A stretch of DNA of 48,059 nt from Frankiales bacterium (lineage in GTDB: Bacteria > Actinomycetota > Actinomycetes > Mycobacteriales > SCTD01): positions 1 to 48,059 of the forward strand of contig JAODND010000093.1 in the NCBI GenBank assembly GCA_025465465.1, written 5' to 3'. Under the pieces are notes generated by a model. That model worked only from the letters and a program-made list of their open reading frames with translations. It had not been told where the DNA came from and made no database searches. Shown here one piece after another: positions 26,674 through 34,759 of the stretch; position 1 is the first letter of the stretch; the number at the start of each line of letters is the position of its first letter. Position numbers and translations under genes: made by a program.

Positions 26674-27954
26674 GTGCGCAGCTCGGTCAGGACCGCACTC
26701 TCGGGTCTGACGACGCGCGGTCGGTGCCTGCTCGCGGCAGGTCTCGCGCTGGCGGCCTGCGCTGTGCTGCTCGGGCAGCGTGACCTGCTCCGCGCGGCCG
26801 TCTTCCTCATCTTCCTGCCGCTCGCCGCTGCCTTCATCGTGGCCCGCACCCGCTATCGGCTCGCCTGCTCGCGCCTGCTCGACCCGCCACGCGTCGAGGC
26901 CGGCCGTCCCGCGACGGTCCGGCTGCGCCTCGACAACGTGTCCAAGATCCCCAGCGGCGTGCTGCTCATGGAGGACGCGCTGCCCTACGTCCTCGGCGGC
27001 CGGCCACGGTTCGTGCTCGACCGGGTCGAGCCGCAGGGGGTCCGCGAGGTCAGCTACCCGGTCCGGGCCGACGTCCGTGGCAGGTATCGCGTCGGGCCGC
27101 TGTCCGTCCGTCTCACCGACCCCTTCGGGCTGGTCGAGCTGACCCGGTCCTTCTCCACCACGGACGACCTCATCGTCACCCCGACGGTCTCGCCGCTGCC
27201 GTCCATCCGGCTGGGCGGCGACTGGACGGGTGGCGGCGACGCGACAGCCCGCTCCGTCGCGGTCAGTGGCAGCGACGACGCCGCGACCCGCGAGTACCGG
27301 CACGGCGACGACCTCCGCAAGGTGCACTGGCGCTCGACCGCCCGGGTCGGCGAGCTCATGGTCCGCCGGGAGGAGCAGCCCTTCCAGAGCCGCGCCACCG
27401 TGCTGCTCGACAGTCGGCTCATCGCGCACCGCGGCGATGGTCCGGGCTCGTCGTTCGAGTGGGCGGTCAGCGGCGTCGCGAGCATCGCGGTGAACCTCAA
27501 CCGGGCCGGCTACGGGCTACGGGTCCTGATCGACACCGGCATCGACCTGGTGCCCGCATCGGTGGCGTCGACCGAGGGCGCGGTCCTCGACGCACTGGCC
27601 GGCGTCGGCTCCTCCCGGTCGGAGTCGCTCGAGGCGGCGACCGAGCAGCTCCGGCGCAACGGGGTCGACGGCGTGCTCGTCGCGCTGCTCGGCTCACTGA
27701 CTCCGGACGACGCCGGGCGGCTCGCCCGCCTGCGCAACGGCACCGGTGCCTGCGTCGGCGTACTCATCGAGTCTGAGACCTGGGCACCCAGCGGACCCCG
27801 TCGACGCGAGGAGGCCCGGCAGGCGTACGAGGCGTCCGCGGCGCTGCTCGCAGCGGCAGGCTGGCGGGTCCTGCGCGTCGAGCACGGCACCAGCCTCGCC
27901 TCGGTGTGGCCGCTCGCGGCCGCCGCCTCCGCGCGTTCGGTGCCGGCCGGCTGA
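26674..27954 (+). CDS. DUF58 domain protein
   Basis: 426 residues from GTG 26674. Two hydrophobic segments (about 16-34 and 38-54) anchor it. The extracytoplasmic or cytosolic beta-rich part is followed by the DUF58 signature REYRHGDDLRKVHWRSTAR (about 210-230). The rest looks like a von Willebrand-like fold with VLLDSR. It is the usual partner of MoxR ATPases, and its substrate is unknown. Its TGA overlaps the ATG of the transglutaminase gene by one base. Confidence 0.92.
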   Translation: MRSSVRTALSGLTTRGRCLLAAGLALAACAVLLGQRDLLRAAVFLIFLPLAAAFIVARTRYRLACSRLLDPPRVEAGRPATVRLRLDNVSKIPSGVLLMEDALPYVLGGRPRFVLDRVEPQGVREVSYPVRADVRGRYRVGPLSVRLTDPFGLVELTRSFSTTDDLIVTPTVSPLPSIRLGGDWTGGGDATARSVAVSGSDDAATREYRHGDDLRKVHWRSTARVGELMVRREEQPFQSRATVLLDSRLIAHRGDGPGSSFEWAVSGVASIAVNLNRAGYGLRVLIDTGIDLVPASVASTEGAVLDALAGVGSSRSESLEAATEQLRRNGVDGVLVALLGSLTPDDAGRLARLRNGTGACVGVLIESETWAPSGPRRREEARQAYEASAALLAAAGWRVLRVEHGTSLASVWPLAAAASARSVPAG

Positions 27955-30329
27955 TGAGCGTCAAGGAGCAGCTGACACTGGCAGCCGGGTTTGCTGTCGC
28001 CCTCGCGATGTCAGCCCTCTTCCCGATCTATCAGGGCTCGGGCTGGCTGACGGACTCCTTCGGCGCGATCCTGGTCGTCGTCGTGACCGGGCTGCTCACG
28101 CGGCGTTTCGGTGTCCCACGACCCCTCCAGCCGCTGCTCGCCGTGCTGGCCCTGTCGGCGTACCTGCTCGTGGTCTTCGTCGGCGACACCATGAGCGCAG
28201 GCATCGTCCCGACGGCCGCCACCGGCGACGCACTCCAGGCGCTGTGGCACCAGGCCCAGAACAACATCCAGCACTACGGCCCCCCGGTGCCGGTGACGCG
28301 CGGGCTCCTGCTCCTGACCGCCGCAGGCGTCGGCGCGGTCGCCGTCGTCGTGGACCTCGTGGCTGTCGTGCTCGACCGCGCGGCGGTCGCCGGGCTGCCG
28401 CTGCTGGTGCTGCTCGCGGTTCCGTCCGCGGTGCTGCCCGGGGGGATCGGCGGCCTGCCGTTCGTGCTCGGTGCGATCGGCTGGCTGGGTCTGCTGCTCG
28501 TCGAGGGCAGCGAGCGGGTGGGCCGATGGGGCACGCCGATGCGCTCGGGGCTGCCCGGGACGCGACCGGGCGGTGACGACAGCAGCCTCGGGCGGGTCGG
28601 TCGGCGGATCGGCGTGGCCGCGGTCGGCGCGGCGGTCCTGATCCCGTGGCTGACTCCCGGACTCGACCACCGCCTGATCGGGGGCAGCGGCGGCGGTGGT
28701 GGCGGCGGCAACGGCGGAGCCGTCAAGACCCAGACCTACAACCCCATCACCCGGCTGGCCGGCTATCTCGACAACAAGCAGCGCGTCCCGTTGTTCGACT
28801 ACCTCACCAACGACCCACAGCCGGACTACGTCAGGATGACGACCCTCGACCTGTATGCGGACGGCACCTGGCAGGCCAGCGAGCTGCAGGCCGACCCCAA
28901 GAAGGCACGGGTCCGCAACGGCATCGCGCAGCCCAACGGCGAGAACGGCACGCACCAGGACCTCACGATGAAGGTGGTCCTGCGCGACCACGCCCTCGAC
29001 GTCCGCTGGCTGCCCGTCCCCTTCGGACCGCGGAAGGTCGACGTCGACGTCGCCTGGCTGTGGGAGAAGCGGAGCCAGACGGTCTTCTCCGCCAGCGAGA
29101 GCACCAAGGACCTGCAGAGCTACACGGTCGAGGCGACGCGTGCCGCACCCTCGCGCGACGCCCTGCTCGCCGCGAACCTCGACAACGTTCCCGACGACAT
29201 CCGCTCCGTCTACGAGCGCCCCCTCACCGTCGACCCCACCGTCACGACGCTGACCGACCAGATCGTGAAGGGCAAGACCACCGAATACGAGCAGGCCGTC
29301 GCGATCCAGGACTACTTCGCACGCAACCCGCAGTTCGTCTATGACCTGCAGGCCAGCCGCGCCGCTCCCGGTCAGGACCCCCTCGTCGCGTTCCTGCAGG
29401 GCAAGCACGGCTTCTGCGAGCAGTTCGCCACGGCGATGGGGGTCATGCTTCGCGTGGCCGGCATCCCGTCCCGCGTCGCCGTGGGCTTCACGGCCGGAGC
29501 CAAGCTGACCGCCAAGGACGGCAGCAGCTACTACGAGGTCACCACGCAGGAGGCGCACGCGTGGCCCGAGGCCTGGTTCCCCGGGACGGGCTGGGTGCGG
29601 TTCGAGCCGACGCCGGGCGCCAGCGGCGCGAGCATCCCGGCGTACACCTCGGCGCGGGCCGGGCAGACTCCCAACGGCCCGACGACTCCTGACCCGACTC
29701 AGGGCGCCACCCCTGTCCCGAAGCCGTCGGGGACGCTCTCGGCCGGCATCCTGAAGCAGCTCAACGAGGACAACCGCGCCACCCCGGCAACGACCACGGC
29801 CAGCAGCCGGACCGGCACCCGGTCGCTGTGGCTGGTCGCGCCCATCCTGGCGGCGGTGCTGCTGGTCCTGCCGGTGGCGCTCACCTTCTTGCGGCGGCGC
29901 TTCCGATGGGCCGACGCCGGCCCACTGACCGGATGGGCCCAGCTCACCGACGACGCCACCGACGTCGGATGGACCTGGCAGGGCGCCGACTCCCCCCGCG
30001 CCGCCGCGCGCCGGCTGGCCGTCGCCGTGACCCTGCCGGAAGCAGCCCAGCAGGCCCTCACCCGGATCGCCGCGGCGGCCGAGCGGGCTCGCTACGCGCC
30101 GCCGGAGAGCCAGCTGCGCGAGGACCTGCAGCACGACGCCGCTGTCGTGCGCGCCGCGCTGCAGGCGCAGGCACCTCGGCTGGTGCGCCTGCGGGCCGCG
30201 CTGTTCGCGCCCTCGACCCTGCGCTGGGCGGGCTCGAGCCTCGGCGAGCGCCTCGGCCGCATCATGGACGCGGTCGACGACACCATCTCCGCCGTCACCC
30301 GACCGGTCCGCCGTCGCGCCGCTCGCTGA
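27954..30329 (+). CDS. Membrane-anchored transglutaminase-like protein (DUF3488/DUF4129-type)
   Basis: 791 residues from ATG 27954. The N-terminal third has about six membrane segments (to about residue 240) ending in a Gly-rich linker. The extracellular transglutaminase/protease-like core has Cys488 in KHGFCEQFA and His535 in TQEAHAWPEAW, with the following acidic partner in the WVRFEPTPG strand. A second membrane helix near residues 622-642 separates it from a cytoplasmic C-terminal domain of about 145 residues (AARRLAVAVTLPEAA). It acts with MoxR and DUF58; the reaction has not been established for this set. The minus-strand frame over it is a shadow. Confidence 0.92.
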   Translation: MSVKEQLTLAAGFAVALAMSALFPIYQGSGWLTDSFGAILVVVVTGLLTRRFGVPRPLQPLLAVLALSAYLLVVFVGDTMSAGIVPTAATGDALQALWHQAQNNIQHYGPPVPVTRGLLLLTAAGVGAVAVVVDLVAVVLDRAAVAGLPLLVLLAVPSAVLPGGIGGLPFVLGAIGWLGLLLVEGSERVGRWGTPMRSGLPGTRPGGDDSSLGRVGRRIGVAAVGAAVLIPWLTPGLDHRLIGGSGGGGGGGNGGAVKTQTYNPITRLAGYLDNKQRVPLFDYLTNDPQPDYVRMTTLDLYADGTWQASELQADPKKARVRNGIAQPNGENGTHQDLTMKVVLRDHALDVRWLPVPFGPRKVDVDVAWLWEKRSQTVFSASESTKDLQSYTVEATRAAPSRDALLAANLDNVPDDIRSVYERPLTVDPTVTTLTDQIVKGKTTEYEQAVAIQDYFARNPQFVYDLQASRAAPGQDPLVAFLQGKHGFCEQFATAMGVMLRVAGIPSRVAVGFTAGAKLTAKDGSSYYEVTTQEAHAWPEAWFPGTGWVRFEPTPGASGASIPAYTSARAGQTPNGPTTPDPTQGATPVPKPSGTLSAGILKQLNEDNRATPATTTASSRTGTRSLWLVAPILAAVLLVLPVALTFLRRRFRWADAGPLTGWAQLTDDATDVGWTWQGADSPRAAARRLAVAVTLPEAAQQALTRIAAAAERARYAPPESQLREDLQHDAAVVRAALQAQAPRLVRLRAALFAPSTLRWAGSSLGERLGRIMDAVDDTISAVTRPVRRRAAR

Positions 30330-30358
30330 CCGAGCAGGCGTGACGTGCTGCTGACGTG

Positions 30359-30781
30359 CTACTGCGGTCCGCCGCGCTCTTCCCAGCGCTTGCGCCAGCG
30401 CTCCTCGAGCCGGTCCTTCGCGGAGCCCTCAGCCTTGGAGCTGGACTTCGACTTGCGCGGTGACCGCGATGACCTGGGTGGCCCGTCGACGGAGCGCAGT
30501 GCCGGTCCGCCGTTCATGCGCTTGTAGGCGTTGGCCCCGAGCAGCATCGCGACGAGCGCGATGCCGAAGCCGAGCACGCTGATCCAGACCGTCGCGATGA
30601 TGACGCCGACGAGCATCGCCACGAAGCCGACGACGAACAGCACACCCATGCGGATGATCCGGCGGCGCATGTGGGTGCGGAGGTCGGTGCTGCGAACGGT
30701 CGTCGCGAACTTCGGGTCCTCGGCGTAGAGCGCGCGCTCGATCTGGTCGAGCAGGCGCTGCTCGTGCTCAGAGAGAGGCAC
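30359..30781 (-). CDS. DUF3040 membrane protein
   Basis: 140 residues from GTG 30781. MPLSEHEQRLLDQIERAL followed by YAEDPKFA is the DUF3040 signature, found only in actinobacteria. Two closely spaced membrane helices lie at about residues 45-62 and 64-85. The C-terminus is basic and Ser/Lys-rich, ending in a charged coiled-coil-like segment (RLEERWRKRWEERG). Function unknown. It lies 66 bp downstream of dinB on the same strand with its own GGAGG. Confidence 0.92.
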   Translation of the reverse strand: MPLSEHEQRLLDQIERALYAEDPKFATTVRSTDLRTHMRRRIIRMGVLFVVGFVAMLVGVIIATVWISVLGFGIALVAMLLGANAYKRMNGGPALRSVDGPPRSSRSPRKSKSSSKAEGSAKDRLEERWRKRWEERGGPQ

Positions 30782-30847
30782 GGTGGCTGCCTCCAGATCC
30801 TCGTGCCGGGCTTGACCCCTCTACTGTAGGTCCCTCGACGCCTTCCG

Positions 30848-32092
30848 TCATGGGGAGTCCCCAGATCGCGCCGGTTTCTCAGGATCGACCAGAGCAGCAG
30901 GTCGTACCGCCCCTGCACCGAACCTGCGGGCCGCCCGGTCCACCGCCTGCTCGGCCTCCCGCCAGCCGATCTCCTTCTCCCCCAGCAGCAGCTGACGGGG
31001 GGCCCGCTCGCTGTCGACGAGCTGCTCGACGCGCACCCCGACGAGCCGCAGCCGGGCCCGCTCAAGGCCGAGTGCGTCGTAGAGCCCGAGGGCCGTCTCG
31101 TAGACGACCCGTCCCACGTCGGTGGCCTCGCGCAGCGTCTTCGCCCGGGTGATCGTCGTGAAGTCGGCGAACCGCACCTTGATCGACACGGTGCGCCCGA
31201 CCTGCCCGGCTGAGCGCATCCGGGCGGCGGTCCGCTCCGCCAGCCGCAGCAGCTCCCGGCGCACGACCGCCGGGTCGTCGACGTCGATGGGGAAGGTCTC
31301 CTCCGCCCCGATGCTCTTCTCCGGCTCCGACGGCGTGACGACCCGCTCGTCGCGGCCCCACGCCAGGGCTGACAGATGGGCTCCCATCGCCGGCCCGAGG
31401 GCACGTTGCAGGGTGGCGACCGGCGTCGAGGCGAGGTCGCCGACGGTGCGCAGCCCCAGCCGCACCAGCACCTCCTCGGTCTTCTCCCCCACGCCCCAGA
31501 GCGCCGCCACCGGCAGGGGGTGCAGGAAGCCGACGACCTCAGCAGCGGGTACGACGAGCAGGCCGTCGGGCTTGCAGTGGGCACTGGCCAGCTTCGCGAG
31601 GAACTTGGTCGGCGCGACACCGACCGAGCAGGTGATGCCCTGCTCGTCCTCCACCGTGGCCCGGACGTACTCGCCGATCAGGCGGGCGCCCCCGAACCGG
31701 CGCACCGCCCCGCGTACGTCGAGGAACGCCTCGTCGAGCGAGAGCGGCTCGACGAGCGGCGTGATCGACCGGAACACCGCCATCACCCCGGCGGACACGT
31801 CGGAGTAGCGGTCGTGATGCGGGCTCAGGACGATGCCCTGCGGGCACAGCCGCCGGGCACGGGTCATCGGCATCGCCGAGGTCACCCCGAAGGCCCGCGC
31901 CTCGTAGGTCGCCGACAGCACCACCCCACGCGACCCGCCGCCGACGATGACGGGCCGGCCGCGCAGCTCCGGCCGGTCGCGCAGCTCGACGCTGGCATAG
32001 AAGGCGTCCATGTCCACGTGCAGCACCGGGCAGTCGGTGTCGTCGCCCGGCGGTCCCTGGGGCGGACCCGCCGGGTTGTTGCGCCGACTCAT
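30848..32092 (-). CDS. dinB: DNA polymerase IV (Y family, DinB)
   Basis: 414 residues from ATG 32092. Catalytic acidic residues are in HVDMDAFYASVE (Asp27) and SLDEAFLD (Asp120, Glu121). The little-finger domain follows (about residues 250-370). It carries out translesion DNA synthesis. No obvious beta-clamp motif is visible at the C-terminus, so it may be a clamp-independent type, as some actinobacterial DinB2/DinB3 proteins are. It lies 15 bp after the methyltransferase gene and in one strand block with a HEPN gene whose upstream region holds a LexA-like box. Confidence 0.96.
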   Translation of the reverse strand: MSRRNNPAGPPQGPPGDDTDCPVLHVDMDAFYASVELRDRPELRGRPVIVGGGSRGVVLSATYEARAFGVTSAMPMTRARRLCPQGIVLSPHHDRYSDVSAGVMAVFRSITPLVEPLSLDEAFLDVRGAVRRFGGARLIGEYVRATVEDEQGITCSVGVAPTKFLAKLASAHCKPDGLLVVPAAEVVGFLHPLPVAALWGVGEKTEEVLVRLGLRTVGDLASTPVATLQRALGPAMGAHLSALAWGRDERVVTPSEPEKSIGAEETFPIDVDDPAVVRRELLRLAERTAARMRSAGQVGRTVSIKVRFADFTTITRAKTLREATDVGRVVYETALGLYDALGLERARLRLVGVRVEQLVDSERAPRQLLLGEKEIGWREAEQAVDRAARRFGAGAVRPAALVDPEKPARSGDSP

Positions 32093-32107
32093 GACCGGCT
32101 GTCCGGC

Positions 32108-32836
32108 CTAGCCCTTGCGGGCGAGCAGGTGGACCTGCGTCGCGAGGTCCCGGAACGGCGAGGAGCCCGACAGCCGGCGCTCGAGGGCGAGCAGCGCCGC
32201 CGCTGCTCCGGGCTCGGTGTCGAGGACGGCACTCGGCACCAGGTCGGACACGCACCGGACGCCGTGCACCTGCTCCACGACCAGACCCGCGGCGGTGACG
32301 AGGTCGGAGATGGCCGCGGGGGTCCACCGCCGGGCGATGCCGTCGGCGCTGCCCCACCGGCCGGCCGGGTCGGTGAGGGCGTGGGCTGCCTCGTCGGGTC
32401 GGCCGGCCAGAGCACGGGCGAGCACGGCGGCGTCGCGGTTGGCGACGAGCAGGCTGAGCCGGCCGCCGGCCCGCAGCACACCGGCGACGGCGGCGAGGGC
32501 CGCTGCCGGGTCCTCGACGACCTCGAGCACCGAGTGGCACAGCACCAGGTCCGCGCTGCCCGCCGCGACGAGCGACGGCAGGTCGCCGAGGTCGCCCTGC
32601 AGGGCGGCGACGTCGAGCGAGCGCTCCGCGGCCCGGCGCTGGAGGGCAGCGAGGCTGTCGGGGCTGGGATCCACGACGGTGACCCGGTGACCGGCCTCGG
32701 CGAGAGGGACGGCGAAGCCGCCCGTGCCGCCGCCGGCGTCGACCACCAGCTGGCTGCCACCCGCGAGAACGGCCGACAGCACCTCCCAGACGACGGCCGT
32801 GCGCACGTTCGCCGCGGGGCCGCGCCTCGTCTCCAT
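32108..32836 (-). CDS. Class I SAM-dependent methyltransferase
   Basis: 242 residues from ATG 32836. Motif I is VVDAGGGTGGFAVPLAEAG (about residues 30-48), motif II is VVDPS, and motif IV is DLVLCHSVLEVVEDP. The substrate is unknown; the neighbourhood (HEPN protein upstream, dinB downstream) is shared with many actinobacteria. A TAGGCT at 32844-32849 is seven bases upstream with no ribosome site, which suggests a leaderless start. Confidence 0.88.
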   Translation of the reverse strand: METRRGPAANVRTAVVWEVLSAVLAGGSQLVVDAGGGTGGFAVPLAEAGHRVTVVDPSPDSLAALQRRAAERSLDVAALQGDLGDLPSLVAAGSADLVLCHSVLEVVEDPAAALAAVAGVLRAGGRLSLLVANRDAAVLARALAGRPDEAAHALTDPAGRWGSADGIARRWTPAAISDLVTAAGLVVEQVHGVRCVSDLVPSAVLDTEPGAAAALLALERRLSGSSPFRDLATQVHLLARKG

Positions 32837-32843
32837 GGCCGCC

Positions 32844-32849
32844 AGCCTA
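32844..32849 (-). promoter_or_regulatory. Putative leaderless -10 (TAGGCT) before the methyltransferase
   Basis: The minus-strand hexamer TAGGCT is seven bases before the ATG at 32836, with no Shine-Dalgarno between. This is the same arrangement as at 12443, 34748, 38699 and 42009. Confidence 0.5.
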
Positions 32850-32910
32850 GGGATCGACGGAGAGCTACGTCGTTCTGGACCCTCAGAAAGTGCACCCGAC
32901 TCGCCGTGGA

Positions 32911-33279
32911 TCACCGGGACGCGACGGCGAGCAGCGTCGTCTCGACGACCTGCAGGAACGACTCGGCGTCGCGCAGCAGGTCGTCGGCCTCGCGCGGGGT
33001 GACGACCCCGCCGATGCCGGCCTCGGCAGCCGCGCGCTTCGCGGCGCCGGCGGCGAAGAACTGCGCCCACTCGGTGAGCTCGGGCGCGACCCGGGCGAGC
33101 AGGACCCACGCGCTCGTGGGGCGCCCGCGGGACTCCTGGGCACGGCAGGACAGCACCGCTGCGGCCGACCGCAGCGCAGCCAGGTGGGCAAGGGCGTAGC
33201 GCCGGCTGGGCGAGAGGGTCGCCCCTGCCTCCGCGAGCCCCTCGTGCGCCAGCCGCAGCAGCGTGTCGGGCGTGCGCAT
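32911..33279 (-). CDS. SAV_6107-type HEPN domain protein
   Basis: 122 residues from ATG 33279. An all-alpha protein. It matches from memory the actinobacterial SAV_6107 HEPN family: RRYALAHLAALRSAAAVL, then SAWVLLARVAPELTEWAQFFAAGA and READDLLRDAESFL. An R-x4-H pair (Arg27, His32) is present, but its place in the first helix differs from the usual HEPN RNase site, so catalysis is uncertain. It heads the minus-strand block to dinB and is divergent from the alkyltransferase gene across the SOS-like box. Confidence 0.88.
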   Translation of the reverse strand: MRTPDTLLRLAHEGLAEAGATLSPSRRYALAHLAALRSAAAVLSCRAQESRGRPTSAWVLLARVAPELTEWAQFFAAGAAKRAAAEAGIGGVVTPREADDLLRDAESFLQVVETTLLAVASR

Positions 33280-33346
33280 CAGTCCCTCACCTCGGCAGTC
33301 CGGAGGTACCGTCACCGAAGGGTCCGCCAGGTCCCGTCGGGTCGTG

Positions 33347-33361
33347 AGAACATGTGTTCGA
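33347..33361. promoter_or_regulatory. LexA-like SOS box between divergent HEPN and ogt genes
   Basis: AGAACATGTGTTCGA contains GAAC-ATGT-GTTC, a perfect inverted repeat that matches the Gram-positive/actinobacterial LexA consensus CGAAC-RNRY-GTTCG at all but one outer base. It lies 68 bp from the HEPN start and 44 bp from the ogt start, and so could control both directions. Confidence 0.65.
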
Positions 33362-33363
33362 AC

Positions 33364-33389
33364 GACCTCCTCAGTAGACCTCCTCAGAG
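33364..33389 (+). repeat. 13-bp direct repeat upstream of ogt
   Basis: GACCTCCTCAGTA is followed at once by GACCTCCTCAGAG, identical over 11 bases. It lies between the LexA-like box and the start codon. Confidence 0.6.
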
Positions 33390-33404
33390 GCTGGTCGTCA
33401 AGGG

Positions 33405-33920
33405 GTGGCTGTGGATACGGGACTCCGGAGCTGCACGGTGGGGACGCCGATCGGCGAGATGCTCCTGGTGGCCTCCGAGCAGGGTCTGGTCCAGACGCAC
33501 CTGCCGGAGAGCAAGGGCGTCCCGTGGACGACCGACGAGCGCTACGACGCCGGCGCGCACTGCCTGCCGGCCGCCCGCGCACAGCTGCACGCCTACTTCG
33601 CCGGCGAGCTCCAGGACTTCGACCTCCCCCTCGATGAGCGTGGCAGCGGCTTCCAGCTGCGGGTCTGGGGCGCGCTGCGCGCTGTCCCCTACGGCACGAC
33701 CTGCTCCTACGGCGACGTCGCCCTCGCGATCGGTGAGGACCCCCGCGTGTCCAGCCGCGCCGTCGGGCTCGCCAACGGCTCCAACCCCAATGCGATCGTC
33801 ACGCCGTGCCACCGGGTCATCGGTGCCGACGGCACCCTCGTCGGCTATGCCGGGGGCCTGCACGCCAAGCGCTGGCTGCTCGACCTCGAGGCGCGGACCG
33901 TCGGCGCCGTCCTCTTCTGA
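33405..33920 (+). CDS. ogt: Methylated-DNA--protein-cysteine S-methyltransferase
   Basis: 171 residues. It removes alkyl groups from O6-alkylguanine by a suicidal transfer to Cys135 in the PCHRV motif. The helix-turn-helix segment (SYGDVALAIG) and the GLANGSNPN segment with the conserved Asn are intact, and VGYAGGLHAKRWLLDLE ends the domain. Start GTG 33405 has a weak AAGG just upstream; GTG 33411 is possible. The gene is Ogt-type, without an Ada regulatory domain. The upstream LexA-like box would make it damage-inducible. Confidence 0.96.
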   Translation: MAVDTGLRSCTVGTPIGEMLLVASEQGLVQTHLPESKGVPWTTDERYDAGAHCLPAARAQLHAYFAGELQDFDLPLDERGSGFQLRVWGALRAVPYGTTCSYGDVALAIGEDPRVSSRAVGLANGSNPNAIVTPCHRVIGADGTLVGYAGGLHAKRWLLDLEARTVGAVLF

Positions 33921-34030
33921 CCTTCCCTGCTCCTCTTTGAGCCCACCGCCGGCCGGTGAGCGTGCGCTGGCGGCCCCAGCTCACACATCAGCAGGGAGGC
34001 AACCGATCTGACCAAGGAGAGGACCCCGGA

Positions 34031-34750
34031 GTGAGCAAGCGGTTCGAGGAGCTCGACTGGCGGGAGACGCCGATCGGCGAGATCAGCCTCCGCCGTCGCC
34101 TGGAGCCGGCGCTGCAGGTCGACGTCTATGAGGTGAAGCTCGGCGACGAGTTCCTCATGTCGAGCCTGTTCACCGTCGCGGAGGAGGCCCTCGCGACCCT
34201 CGGCCTCACCGCCCTGGACCACGACCAGCTGGACGTGGTCGTCGGCGGGCTCGGGCTCGGCTACACCGCGGGCACCGCTCTCGCCGACCCCCGGGTCCGG
34301 TCGCTGCACGTCGTCGAGGCCCTCGGCGCCGTCATCGACTGGCACGAGCAGAAGCTGCTCCCCCTCAGCCCGGCCATCACCGACGACCCCCGCTGCCACC
34401 TCGTGCACGGCGACTTCTTCGCCCTGGTGGCAGGGGGTTCCGGCTTCGGCAGCGGCACCCCTGCGCGCGTCGACGCGGTGCTTCTGGACATCGACCACAC
34501 GCCCTCGCATGTCCTCAACGGGTCGCATGCCGCCTTCTACTCGACCGACGGCCTGCGGCGCCTCGCCGACCGGCTCAACCCCGCCGGCGTCTTCGCGCTC
34601 TGGTCCGATGACCCGCCGGACGACGCCTTCCTCGGCGTCCTGCTCGAGGTCTTCGACACCGCACAGGGCCACCTCGTGGAGTTCCCCAACCCGCTGACCG
34701 GCGGCACGTCCTCCAACAGCGTCTACGTCGCGACCCGCGGGCATACGTAA
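34031..34750 (+). CDS. Spermidine-synthase-like methyltransferase-fold protein
   Basis: 239 residues from GTG 34031, with AAGGAGAGG about nine bases upstream. The SAM/aminopropyl-donor-binding loop is VVGGLGLGYTAGTAL (about residues 62-76), followed by VEALGAVIDWH and LLDIDHTPSHVL. The fold is that of SpeE-type proteins, but the canonical polyamine gate motifs are not clear, so the true substrate is unknown. The stop TAA overlaps a putative -10 element for the next gene. Confidence 0.85.
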   Translation: MSKRFEELDWRETPIGEISLRRRLEPALQVDVYEVKLGDEFLMSSLFTVAEEALATLGLTALDHDQLDVVVGGLGLGYTAGTALADPRVRSLHVVEALGAVIDWHEQKLLPLSPAITDDPRCHLVHGDFFALVAGGSGFGSGTPARVDAVLLDIDHTPSHVLNGSHAAFYSTDGLRRLADRLNPAGVFALWSDDPPDDAFLGVLLEVFDTAQGHLVEFPNPLTGGTSSNSVYVATRGHT

Positions 34751-34753
34751 CCT
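34748..34753 (+). promoter_or_regulatory. Putative leaderless -10 (TAACCT), overlapping a stop codon
   Basis: TAACCT begins on the TAA stop of the preceding gene and lies six bases before the ATG at 34760. No Shine-Dalgarno is present. Confidence 0.4.
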
Positions 34754-34759
34754 GCGTGC

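Noticed and set aside
30330..30358. Direct repeats of TGACGTGCT between the transglutaminase and DUF3040 genes
   Set aside because: Only two short imperfect copies in 29 bases; not enough to call an element or terminator.
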